A stretch of 39,003 nucleotides of DNA from Bacteroidales bacterium (GTDB lineage Bacteria > Bacteroidota > Bacteroidia > Bacteroidales > Muribaculaceae), in the NCBI GenBank assembly GCA_015061085.1, contig SUXG01000020.1, positions 1-39,003 on the forward strand, given 5' to 3'. A model generated the notes under the pieces. That model searched no databases, was not told the origin of the DNA, and saw only the letters and a program-made list of their open reading frames with translations. The translations under genes were made by a program, and so were the position numbers. Shown in pieces: positions 32,202-38,941 of the stretch; position 1 is the first letter of the stretch, and each line of letters begins with the position of its first letter.

Positions 32202-34093
32202 CACTTTTTCTTTTTGAAGATTTCGTAATTGCCGTGGTGCTTTTTCTCGGCTCTTGTCTCTCTTTTGCGCTTCTTTTGATTTGGTTGCGCCGGCTCGAAA
32301 TCGAAGAAGTCGGTAGGATATATGTCTTTTTTGTCGCGTTTGGATTTTTTAGGAGCGTCAAAAACCTCTTCTCGTTGGCGATTGCGACGACGCGACTTAT
32401 CTTCTTTTTCTTGCTTATCGTCACGTTTGCCACGTTTTTGTCCGTAGTCTTTTCCGGGAACTGCGATTTCGGCATATATTCTCACCCCATAGAAATTGGC
32501 GTTTTTCAGCGAGCCGACCACACGTTTGGCGTCCTTGCTGCGAACGTCAAAGAGAGTGTAGTCGCCAAGCAAATCGATACGTCCGATTTCTGCTTTATCG
32601 CCTTTACAATGCTTGTTGACCATCTCCATAAGATCGCCGGGGAAGAAACCATGAGCTTTGCCTAAATTAAGGAATACTCGTTCGTAGCCCTCTTCTGCTG
32701 TGCGACGGTCCTTATTCTTGTTTGATGCTTTATTTTCGTTGTTGCGTTCTTTTTTGTTTGAGGTGTCGTCGAGGTCGATATTCGGCATATCCTGATAATA
32801 TTTCAGTAGGCGATTTAACTCCAACGAAAGGATGCGTTTGAGTAAATCTTCGCCTGACAACCATTCGAGCTTTTTCTTGACCCCGGGGATGTATTGAGCC
32901 AACGATTCGTCATTGACATCGACGCGTTCCAATTTGTCTGCCAAATTGTAAAGCTGCTTTTCTATGATACGTTCAGGCGACGGCACATTCTTGTGCTCAA
33001 ATGTTTTGCCGATTTTTTGTTCGATCTGACGAATTTTGTTTTTCTCGCGAGAATGGATGATTGCGATTGAGACACCGGTCTTGTTGGCGCGTCCTGTACG
33101 TCCGGAGCGATGTGTATAGACGGCGACATCGTCGGGCAGACTATAGTTGACCACATGAGTGAGGTCATCGACATCAAGTCCGCGAGCGGCGACATCGGTT
33201 GCTACAAGCAATTGTGTCGTGTGTTCACGGAATTTTTTCATTGCATAGTCGCGTTGTGCTTGTGATAGATCGCCATGCAGACAGTCAGCATTATAGCCGT
33301 CGGCAATGAGCTTGTCGGCTATCTCTTGGGTGTCTTTTCGAGTTCGGCAAAACACAATGCCATAGATGTTTGGATTATGGTCTGCGACACGTTTGAGCGC
33401 GTGATATTTGTCTTGAGCCTTAACTAAATAATAGACATGTTTTACATTTTTTGATCCTTCATTTCGTGTGCCTGCGACAAACTCCACCGGATTGTGCATG
33501 AAGTTTTTTGCTATGGCTGCGATTTCTTTAGGCATTGTCGCAGAAAACATCAGCATCTTTCTGTCTTCCGGTACAAAAGTGAGTATTTCGTTAATGTCAT
33601 CGATAAATCCCATGTTGAGCATTTCGTCGGCTTCGTCAAGAATTACAGTGTTGACGTCAGTCAATTTCACTTCGCCACGTTTTATCAAATCGATTAGACG
33701 TCCCGGAGTCGCGACGACTACTTGCACGCCTTTGCGAAGTGTGCGAATTTGGCTTTCTATGCTTGAGCCGCCATAGACAGGGAGTATTCGTAGATTATCG
33801 ATATATTTTGCGAAGTCTGCAAGGTCGCCGGCTATTTGCAGACACAACTCGCGCGTTGGAGCAATGATTAATGCTTGTGGTGTCGTTTTGTCGCTGTCAA
33901 TGCGTTGTAGAACCGGCAAACCGAAGGCTGCTGTCTTTCCTGTTCCGGTCTGTGCCAAACCGACAACGTCCCCATCTTTTTCGAGCAAATGAGGGATTAC
34001 CATCTCCTGAATTGGCATTGGAGACTCGAAACCAAGCTCAGTTATAGCCTTTAAAATGTCGTTTCTTATTCCTAAATCGTAAAATGTAATCAT
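32201..34093 (-). CDS. deaD: DEAD-box RNA helicase (DeaD/CsdA type) with DbpA-like RNA-binding domain
   Basis: 630 residues. Q motif near 20-29 (GFESPMPIQ), motif I AQTGTGKT 47-54, motif Ia PTRELCLQ, GG, DEAD 153-156, SAT (MFSATMP), motif IV and TxGxD-like GIVFCRT, ARGLDV, and HRSGRTGR at about 330. A DbpA-like RNA-binding domain (PF03880) at about 470-555 (KAHGFFPGDLMEMVNKHCKGDKAEIGRIDLLGDYTLFDV) and a Lys/Arg-rich tail (about 560-630) follow. Acts in the cytoplasm in RNA unwinding, ribosome assembly and cold adaptation; the CsdA assignment is by domain content. First gene of the operon with DUF3256 and gltX. Confidence 0.93.
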   Translation of the reverse strand: MITFYDLGIRNDILKAITELGFESPMPIQEMVIPHLLEKDGDVVGLAQTGTGKTAAFGLPVLQRIDSDKTTPQALIIAPTRELCLQIAGDLADFAKYIDNLRILPVYGGSSIESQIRTLRKGVQVVVATPGRLIDLIKRGEVKLTDVNTVILDEADEMLNMGFIDDINEILTFVPEDRKMLMFSATMPKEIAAIAKNFMHNPVEFVAGTRNEGSKNVKHVYYLVKAQDKYHALKRVADHNPNIYGIVFCRTRKDTQEIADKLIADGYNADCLHGDLSQAQRDYAMKKFREHTTQLLVATDVAARGLDVDDLTHVVNYSLPDDVAVYTHRSGRTGRANKTGVSIAIIHSREKNKIRQIEQKIGKTFEHKNVPSPERIIEKQLYNLADKLERVDVNDESLAQYIPGVKKKLEWLSGEDLLKRILSLELNRLLKYYQDMPNIDLDDTSNKKERNNENKASNKNKDRRTAEEGYERVFLNLGKAHGFFPGDLMEMVNKHCKGDKAEIGRIDLLGDYTLFDVRSKDAKRVVGSLKNANFYGVRIYAEIAVPGKDYGQKRGKRDDKQEKEDKSRRRNRQREEVFDAPKKSKRDKKDIYPTDFFDFEPAQPNQKKRKRETRAEKKHHGNYEIFKKKK

Positions 34094-34149
34094 TATGTCT
34101 ATTTTGTTGTGGGATGGCAGGCAATATCATCCCAAAATAATTCTGAGTG

Positions 34150-34157
34150 CAAATTTA
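34150..34157 (-). promoter_or_regulatory. -7 box upstream of the helicase operon
   Basis: Minus strand TAAATTTG (34150-34157) is an exact -7 box 57 nt above the helicase ATG; no convincing TTTG lies 19-20 nt upstream. The rest of 34094-34428 is a divergent control region with the dipeptidase promoter and nothing else that I recognise. Confidence 0.45.
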
Positions 34158-34336
34158 ATATTATTTTGCGACAATTGCTTAGATAAGTCTTTAAAGTTTT
34201 CGGATAATGTTTAAATTGTTGGCTGCGAGAAATCGCAATTGGTTAATTGGGTGCATAATGCAGAGATGTAGCAATGAGTTTTAAGGATTTTTGGGAAGCG
34301 TAATATTGTGAAAAATTTTTAAATGAGAGAGTTAGT

Positions 34337-34367
34337 TTTGAAAAGTCGCCAAATTGTTGTAATTTTG
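34337..34367 (+). promoter_or_regulatory. Promoter of the C69 dipeptidase gene
   Basis: TTTG (34337-34340), 19-nt spacer, TAATTTTG (34360-34367): exact consensus. The leader to ATG 34429 is about 55 nt. Confidence 0.8.
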
Positions 34368-34428
34368 AGCAAAATATTAAAAAAAGCATGTATAACGCGT
34401 CGTTATTGACGATAATTAATTAACCAAT

Positions 34429-36111
34429 ATGAAATTAAAAGCCTTAACAATCGCTGCAGCTTTAGCAGTCGCAGCAGGTGCTTCAGACGCATCTGCCTGT
34501 ACAAATCTTATTGCAGGTAAGTATGCGACAGCCGACTCATCAGTTATGGTGACATACGCAGCCGACTCTCACAGCCTTTATGGCGAATTGTATCATCAAC
34601 CGGCAGCAAAGCACCCTGCAGGAGCTATGCGCAAAGTTGTGGAGTGGGACACTGGTAAATACCTTGGAGAAATCCCTGAAGTCGCTGAGACATACAATGT
34701 AATCGGTAATATGAACGAGCATCAAGTGGTAATAGCAGAAAGTACATGGGGCGGTCGTGCCGAACTCCAAGACACTACAGGCAACTCTATCATCGACTAT
34801 GGTTCACTGATGTTTATCGCTTTGCAACGCTCAAAGACTGCTCGCGAAGCTATCGATGTGATGACTTCTCTTGTGGCAGACTACGGCTATGCAAGCAGTG
34901 GCGAATCGTTCTCTATTGCCGATAAGAATGAAGTGTGGGTAATGGAGCTTATTGGTAAAGGTGCCGAAAAGGGTGCTGTATGGGTTGCAGTGCGTATTCC
35001 TGACAACGCTATCTCAGGTCACGCCAACCACCCTCGTATCCATAAGGTGAACTTCAAAGACAAAAAGAATGTGCGTTACTCTAAGGACGTCGTAGATTTC
35101 GCTCGCAAGCGTGGATGGTACGAAGGTAAGGACGAAGACTTCTCGTTTGCAATGACTTACGGCGAATGGGATTACGGTTCATTCCGCGGTTGCGATGCTC
35201 GTGTATGGAGCTACTTCCGCCATTTCAGCAAAGATGCAGAAAAATACTATGCATGGTGCAATGGTGAATCGACAGAGCCGATGCCTCTCTACATCATTCC
35301 TGATCGTAAGGTGACACTCGCCGACATGCAAGAACGTATGCGCGACCACTTTGAAAATACTCCATTTGATATGAACAACGACCTCGGAGCAGGTCCTAAC
35401 CATGTGCCTTACCGTTGGCGCCCGATGTACTACGAAGTAGATGGCAAAAAATATCTACACGAACGCGCCGTAGCTACTCAACAGACAGGTTGGAGCTTTG
35501 TGAGCCAATCACGCTCTTATCTCCCTGACGCTGTGGGTGGTGTGCTTTGGTTTGGTACTGACGATGCAAACACTTGTGTCTATATGCCTTTCTACTGCTC
35601 AATGACTGAAATTCCTCTCGAAGTGCGTCATGGCAATGGCGATATGAATACATTCTCATGGACTTCAAACTTCTGGATGAACTCATGGGTGGCTAATCAG
35701 GCATACAATCGCTATGACCTTATGATTGACGATATTCGCAAAGTGCAAGGTAAGTTGGAAAACAAATTCCAAACATCTCGTGCCGGTCACGAACAAGAAC
35801 TCCAACGTCTCCTCATGAGCGACCACTCGGCATTCGTAAACGCTGTAAATGCGCATGGTGCTGCTGTGGCAAATGAAGCAACTGAGGCTTACAAAGAGTT
35901 GGGCCAATATCTGCTTGTGCGTTTCATGGATGGCAATATGAAGAAAGTGGATGAAAACGGCAATTTCATCTATAGCGAAGACGGTATGCCTATATACCCT
36001 GATTTCCCGGGTTACAACCAAGAATATTTCGATAATATCGTTAAGTCAACTGGTGATCACTTCCGTTATAAAGAAAATAGTGAAATACCGGTGCTTAAAG
36101 ACAGAAAATAA
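34429..36111 (+). CDS. Secreted C69-family dipeptidase
   Basis: 560 residues. The signal peptide ends SDASA, directly before C24-TNLIAGK: in C69 (U34) Ntn-hydrolases the mature N-terminal Cys is the catalytic nucleophile, so signal peptide removal is also activation. Conserved blocks: DSSVMVTYAADSH, YNVIGNMNEHQVVIAESTWGGR, GESFSIADKNEVWVMELIG, VRIPDNAISGHANHPRIHKV, DYGSFRGCDARVWSYFRHFSK, QTGWSFVSQSRSYLPDAVGGVLWFGTDDANT. Cleaves dipeptides in the periplasm for amino-acid use; peptidase specificity is inferred. Length fits the family (about 540). Monocistronic, with own promoter and strong terminator. Confidence 0.93.
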   Translation: MKLKALTIAAALAVAAGASDASACTNLIAGKYATADSSVMVTYAADSHSLYGELYHQPAAKHPAGAMRKVVEWDTGKYLGEIPEVAETYNVIGNMNEHQVVIAESTWGGRAELQDTTGNSIIDYGSLMFIALQRSKTAREAIDVMTSLVADYGYASSGESFSIADKNEVWVMELIGKGAEKGAVWVAVRIPDNAISGHANHPRIHKVNFKDKKNVRYSKDVVDFARKRGWYEGKDEDFSFAMTYGEWDYGSFRGCDARVWSYFRHFSKDAEKYYAWCNGESTEPMPLYIIPDRKVTLADMQERMRDHFENTPFDMNNDLGAGPNHVPYRWRPMYYEVDGKKYLHERAVATQQTGWSFVSQSRSYLPDAVGGVLWFGTDDANTCVYMPFYCSMTEIPLEVRHGNGDMNTFSWTSNFWMNSWVANQAYNRYDLMIDDIRKVQGKLENKFQTSRAGHEQELQRLLMSDHSAFVNAVNAHGAAVANEATEAYKELGQYLLVRFMDGNMKKVDENGNFIYSEDGMPIYPDFPGYNQEYFDNIVKSTGDHFRYKENSEIPVLKDRK

Positions 36112-36131
36112 TTCTGACAAGGCGATATGTC

Positions 36132-36168
36132 AAAAGACGGAAGTCCATTGTGACTTCCGTCTTTTTTT
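36132..36168 (+). terminator. Strong terminator after the dipeptidase gene
   Basis: AAAAGACGGAAGTC (36132-36145) pairs perfectly with GACTTCCGTCTTTT (36152-36165) around a 6-nt loop and runs into TTTTTTT. Confidence 0.95.
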
Positions 36169-36284
36169 GACATATACGCCTCTTTATAAGCTGAAGATAT
36201 ACAAAATGGCAGCTCATAATTCGATAAGAATATACCTCGTGAATGTATAGTTGAAAAAATATTTTAAAATTTTATTGTGATTTT

Positions 36285-36315
36285 TTTGTGGATTGAAAAC
36301 TTTTGCGTACCTTTG
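36285..36315 (+). promoter_or_regulatory. Promoter of tRNA-Leu
   Basis: TTTG (36285-36288), 19-nt spacer, TACCTTTG (36308-36315): exact consensus, 11 nt before the mature tRNA 5' end. Confidence 0.82.
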
Positions 36316-36326
36316 CACTCGCAAAT

Positions 36327-36408
36327 GCCCAGATGGCGGAATCGGTAGACGCGCTGGTCTCAAACACCAGTGGGGCAACCCATCCCGGTTCGATCCCGGG
36401 TCTGGGTA
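36327..36408 (+). tRNA. tRNA-Leu (anticodon CAA)
   Basis: Acceptor GCCCAGA (36327-36333) pairs with TCTGGGT (36401-36407), with a G-U closing pair and discriminator A; the D-arm has GGTAGA; anticodon stem CTGGT / ACCAG encloses CTCAAAC, giving anticodon CAA (decodes UUG); a long variable arm TGGGGCAACCCATC is a class II feature expected of tRNA-Leu; the T-arm is CCGGTTCGATCCCGG. CCA is not encoded. Class II arm plus CAA anticodon make this Leu, not Ser. Confidence 0.95.
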
Positions 36409-36422
36409 CTAAGTACCAAAGT

Positions 36423-36463
36423 AAATCCCTTGTAAACAAAGAGTTTATGAGGGTTTTCTTTTT
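36423..36463 (+). terminator. Terminator after tRNA-Leu
   Basis: AAATCCCTTGTAAAC (36423-36437) pairs with GTTTATGAGGGTTTT (36443-36457) over 15 positions with one mismatch and two G-U pairs, then CTTTTT. Confidence 0.65.
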
Positions 36464-36498
36464 ATATTTGTTTCGTGCACAGATATTTATATCTCTAT

Positions 36499-36529
36499 TT
36501 AATTAGTTTTATTGAAATAAACTAATTAA
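36499..36529 (+). promoter_or_regulatory. Inverted repeat overlapping the -7 box of the DUF3784 operon
   Basis: TTAATTAGTTT (36499-36509) and AAACTAATTAA (36519-36529) form a perfect 11-bp inverted repeat with a 9-nt gap. Its right arm covers the first three bases of the -7 box TAACTTTG (36527-36534). A possible operator, or a hairpin for a transcript from the left. Confidence 0.45.
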
Positions 36530-36534
36530 CTTTG
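36527..36534 (+). promoter_or_regulatory. -7 box of the DUF3784-GNAT-YjdM operon
   Basis: TAACTTTG, exact -7 box 25 nt before ATG 36560. A TTAG 20 nt upstream (36503-36506) is a weak -33 candidate. Confidence 0.5.
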
Positions 36535-36559
36535 TGGCAAATAATAAGATAGTAAGGCT

Positions 36560-36883
36560 ATGGAGTTTATATTGTTGGTGTGGGTAAGCATTGTGTTAGT
36601 GCTATTGGGCGTTATAGTCCTTATCGGCAAAGGCGACATGCTAATCTCTGGCTATAACACACTTCCTGCTGAGAAAAAAGCACAATACGATGTCAAACGT
36701 CTGCGTCGCGTAACAGCTATGTTGCTATTTGTGATAGCGATTATGCTACCCCTCTATGAACTATACATATCAACCCTCAATGAGAGTAAAATTGCAGTAG
36801 CAACTATAGTTCTGACAGTAGTAATCATCGCTATCAGTATAATAGGTGTCATATTGATGAACACTTATTGCAAAAGGAAATAA
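36560..36883 (+). CDS. DUF3784 domain-containing membrane protein
   Basis: 107 residues, three hydrophobic helices (FILLVWVSIVLVLLGVIVLI; RRVTAMLLFVIAIMLPLYELYI; VATIVLTVVIIAISIIGVILM). The loop GKGDMLISGYNTLPAEKKAQYDVKRL carries the DUF3784 motif G-K-G-D-x-L-I-[AS]-G-Y-N. Small inner-membrane protein of unknown function, common in Bacteroidetes and Firmicutes. First of a three-gene operon; the gap to GNAT is 17 bases. Confidence 0.88.
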   Translation: MEFILLVWVSIVLVLLGVIVLIGKGDMLISGYNTLPAEKKAQYDVKRLRRVTAMLLFVIAIMLPLYELYISTLNESKIAVATIVLTVVIIAISIIGVILMNTYCKRK

Positions 36884-36900
36884 ATAACTAATTCATAGAT

Positions 36901-37461
36901 ATGGAAATTTTACAAGCTACAATGGAAGACTTCGACGGTATCGTCAAGTTGCTTAAGACTTATCACGTGGACTACATTTCTGCTGAAGATAAGAAAGATG
37001 GATTTGTGACAACCAACCTCACAGACGAGCAATTGCGCCGTCTCATCGAGGAAGAAAACGGCGTGACTATCGCTAAAGAAAATGGTCGCGTCTATGCCTT
37101 CGCACTCGCTGCATCTTGGGACTACTGGAAGGAATGGCCACTATTTGAATACATGATCGAGCGCCTCGAAGACTATCAACTCGACGGAGTTACTATCACA
37201 AAAGAAAATTCATACCAATACGGACCTATCTGTATCGACAAATCAGTAAGAGGCACAGGTTTGTTTGAAAAAGTGTTCTTCGCATCGTTGGCAAGCATGA
37301 AAGATCGCTTCCCTATCATGGCAACCTTCATCAACAAAATCAATCCTCGCTCATACGCTGCTCACACTCGCAAGGTGCACACCACAGAAGCCGGTACATT
37401 CCAATTCAACAACAACAACTATTTCCTAATGTCTTGCTCTACATCGATGCAGCCTGAGTAA
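36901..37461 (+). CDS. GNAT-family N-acetyltransferase-like protein
   Basis: 186 residues. N-terminal MEILQATMEDFDGIVKLLKTYHVDYI has the GNAT strand 1-helix 1 opening; YQYGPICIDKSVRGTGLFEKVFFASLASM is the acetyl-CoA-binding segment (a reduced V-R-G-x-G-[LI] for Q/R-x-x-G-x-G/A); INKINPRSYAAHTRKVHTTEAGTFQFNNNNYFLM is the C-terminal strand pair. Substrate unknown. The last 99 bases (37352-37450) recur at 38476-38574, behind an HsdR remnant, 1124 bases away. Gap of 24 bases to the YjdM gene. Confidence 0.85.
   Translation: MEILQATMEDFDGIVKLLKTYHVDYISAEDKKDGFVTTNLTDEQLRRLIEEENGVTIAKENGRVYAFALAASWDYWKEWPLFEYMIERLEDYQLDGVTITKENSYQYGPICIDKSVRGTGLFEKVFFASLASMKDRFPIMATFINKINPRSYAAHTRKVHTTEAGTFQFNNNNYFLMSCSTSMQPE
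37352..37450 (+). repeat. 99-bp direct repeat, copy 1 (inside the GNAT gene)
   Basis: Identical to 38476-38574 at 97 of 99 positions without indels (offset 1124). The bases just outside both ends differ (T/G before, A/T after), so the boundaries are sharp. Both mismatches are third-codon and synonymous (CGC/CGT Arg, GCC/GCA Ala). Confidence 0.95.
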
Positions 37462-37485
37462 TAGTTAATAATAATATAGAAAGAT

Positions 37486-37815
37486 ATGACAGACATCCCA
37501 AAATGCCCAAAATGTGGTGGTGAATACACTTATTTTGATGGTTCGCTATATGTGTGCCCTGATTGTGGTCACGAATTTGGCTCGGCAGAAGATGCAGAAG
37601 AGACAGCGACAGTGGCTAAAGACAGCAATGGGGCAGAACTATTCGACGGCGATGCAGTGGTTGTAATCAAAGACCTGAAAGTTAAAGGTTCGTCGATGGT
37701 AATCAAACGTGGAACGAAAGTTAAGAGCATCCGTCTTACTGAAAATCCTGAAGAAGTAGATTGCAAAATCGATGGCAGCAGCATCGTGCTCAAGACATGC
37801 TTCCTTAAGAAATAA
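37486..37815 (+). CDS. yjdM: YjdM/PhnA-type zinc-ribbon protein
   Basis: 109 residues. N-terminal zinc ribbon with Cys 7, 10, 24 and 27 (KCPKCGGEYTYFDGSLYVCPDCGHEF), and a C-terminal PhnA-like SH3 barrel (LFDGDAVVVIKDLKVKGSSMVIKRGTKVKSIRLTENPEEVDCKIDGSSIVLKTCFLKK) almost identical in pattern to E. coli YjdM (old name PhnA). Cytoplasmic, function not established despite the phosphonate name. Last gene of the operon, with a strong terminator. Confidence 0.95.
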   Translation: MTDIPKCPKCGGEYTYFDGSLYVCPDCGHEFGSAEDAEETATVAKDSNGAELFDGDAVVVIKDLKVKGSSMVIKRGTKVKSIRLTENPEEVDCKIDGSSIVLKTCFLKK

Positions 37816-37875
37816 TACCGTTGCAATAAGAATTATACGTCTATTTTATAAGAAAATAGATAAGACTCATAAAGG

Positions 37876-37917
37876 TCAGCGGGATAGGTAAATAAGTACC
37901 TATCCCGCTGATTTTTT
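37876..37917 (+). terminator. Strong terminator after yjdM
   Basis: TCAGCGGGATAGGTA (37876-37890) pairs perfectly with TACCTATCCCGCTGA (37897-37911) around a 6-nt loop, then TTTTTT. Confidence 0.95.
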
Positions 37918-37975
37918 GTGTTGACCATTAGAGAGTTACCCTATATTTCACCAACTATTTTGACCTATTGATCTG

Positions 37976-38023
37976 TTTTCTTGTGTCTTAAAACACAAGA
38001 AAAGGCATGCTAGCATGCCTTTT
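37976..38023. other. Two abutting hairpins including a 24-bp perfect palindrome
   Basis: TTTTCTTGTGT (37976-37986) / ACACAAGAAAA (37993-38003) and AAAAGGCATGC (38000-38010) / GCATGCCTTTT (38013-38023) with two central bases. The arms overlap by four A residues, so only one can form at a time in RNA; each could act as a bidirectional terminator. Confidence 0.6.
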
Positions 38024-38115
38024 AAGGTAATTTCTTAATATTCTTCTTCGTCAAAGAAGTTTTTGGTCCTTTTTACTACCTGATAGACAACCATATATAA
38101 CTAACTATCCTGCTG

Positions 38116-38152
38116 GGGCAGTATTAGGGCAGTTTCTTGAATATTGGGCAGT
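38116..38152. repeat. Three short GGGCAGT direct repeats
   Basis: GGGCAGT at 38116-38122, 38127-38133 and 38146-38152 (starts 11 and 19 apart), in otherwise featureless DNA between the hairpins and the HsdR remnant. Could be protein-binding sites, for example recombinase arm sites; no proof. Apart from these and the hairpins, 37918-38247 holds nothing that I recognise. Confidence 0.4.
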
Positions 38153-38247
38153 GCCTAAACACATTTTTAATTACTCTAAAATTGCCTCAAAATCTGCTAC
38201 TCTTCTTCTTCAAGGAGGATAAAAGAAGAAAAAAATAATTATTTTTT

Positions 38248-38475
38248 TTAGATTACGCCAAAATATTTCTCAAAGAACGCTTTCAACTTCTCTATCACCG
38301 TCTTCTTTTTCTCCTGTCGGTTGCCACCACCGAAGCGAGACATCGCAGGGAGTATCTTGTCAATATCGGTTCCAGTTGTGCGTATCGCTCCATCACGAAA
38401 AGCATTCTCCACAAATCTTGCGGTCTCGTCCGTTTTCAGGTTCTCGCTTGCGATAATCTCGTCCAGTTCGTCCTG
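38248..38475 (-). pseudogene. hsdR: Remnant of type I restriction enzyme subunit R (HsdR), C-terminal fragment
   Basis: About 75 residues in frame: from QDELDEIIASENLKTDETAR through FVENAFRDGAIRTTGTDIDKI, LPAMSRFGGGN and RQEKKKTVIEKLKAFFEKYFGVI to the stop at 38248. This is the HsdR C-terminal pattern (NAF-x-D-G-x-I-x-T-x-G-T-x-I-x-K-I-L-P-x-x-S-R-F then K-K-x-x-V-I-x-K-L-x-x-F-F-E-K-Y-F). Intact HsdR is about 1000 residues; the frame continues a further 16 residues upstream only because it reads into the GNAT copy, and the homology stops at the junction at 38475/38476. No hsdM or hsdS is in the window. Confidence 0.8.
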
Positions 38476-38579
38476 CATACGCTGCTCACACTCGTAAGGT
38501 GCACACCACAGAAGCAGGTACATTCCAATTCAACAACAACAACTATTTCCTAATGTCTTGCTCTACATCGATGCTATAA
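38476..38579 (+). repeat. 99-bp direct repeat, copy 2: displaced 3' end of a GNAT gene
   Basis: 38476-38574 matches 37352-37450 at 97/99. In the same frame the copy continues ATG CTA TAA, so it ends ...SCSTSML with a stop at 38577-38579, where the complete gene ends SMQPE. There is no 5' part: the copy begins abruptly at the junction with the HsdR remnant. Confidence 0.9.
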
Positions 38580-38594
38580 TGCTCATCAAGTCGT

Positions 38595-38623
38595 AATTAT
38601 TAGCCCGTAAAGTGCTAATAATT
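38595..38623 (+). other. Inverted repeat upstream of the nrdD promoter
   Basis: AATTATTAGC (38595-38604) and GCTAATAATT (38614-38623), perfect 10-bp arms with a 9-nt gap, ending 12 nt before the -7 box. It covers the expected -33 region, so an operator is possible; alternatively a hairpin of an upstream transcript. Confidence 0.45.
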
Positions 38624-38635
38624 GTAACTTTTTAT

Positions 38636-38643
38636 TACCTTTG
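38636..38643 (+). promoter_or_regulatory. -7 box of the riboswitch/nrdD transcript
   Basis: TACCTTTG, exact -7 box. Transcription would start near 38650, at the first riboswitch stem; no good -33 box is seen, and the inverted repeat at 38595-38623 lies there instead. Confidence 0.65.
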
Positions 38644-38647
38644 CATC

Positions 38648-38824
38648 AGATTAAGGTGTTCGAGGTGGCATCAGTCGCCAAGAATGAAAAGGGAACATCG
38701 GTGTAAATCCGAGACTATACCCGTAGCTGTGAGTTTCATTACGCTCCGTGCTTTCTCAATGGTCACTGCCCGTAGGGTGGGAAGGCCGCACGGAGGAAAC
38801 AAGTCAGAAGACCTGCCTTTATCT
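38648..38824 (+). promoter_or_regulatory. Cobalamin (B12) riboswitch
   Basis: Contains the conserved order of a cobalamin riboswitch: AAAGGGAACATCGGTG then TAAATCCG, ACTATACCCGTAGCTGTGA, CACTGCC with GGGTGGGAAGGCCG, and the B12-box AAGTCAGAAGACCTGCC at about 38801-38817. Closing stem P1: AGATTAAGG (38648-38656) with CCTTTATCT (38816-38824), one mismatch. A T-run (ATCTGTTTTTTAGAT) follows at 38821-38835 and may be part of the expression platform. It lies 118 nt before ATG 38942. In such elements adenosylcobalamin binding normally lowers expression of the gene below. Confidence 0.93.
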
Positions 38825-38941
38825 GTTTTTTAGATGCTTTCGGGAGATAGAGCGTCAAAGATTAAGTCTGCAAAAGGATAGATTTCATCTGCAACATTCC
38901 CCGCAAGTATCATAGGTGTGTAATTTATAAATTAATGCATT

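Noticed and set aside
38248..38523. A complete small minus-strand gene of 91 codons
   Set aside because: Its first 16 codons read backwards into the GNAT copy, and the rest is only the C-terminus of HsdR; it is a remnant.
38612..38833. A 73-residue plus-strand open frame
   Set aside because: It covers the conserved core of the cobalamin riboswitch; the RNA explains the sequence and the peptide resembles nothing.
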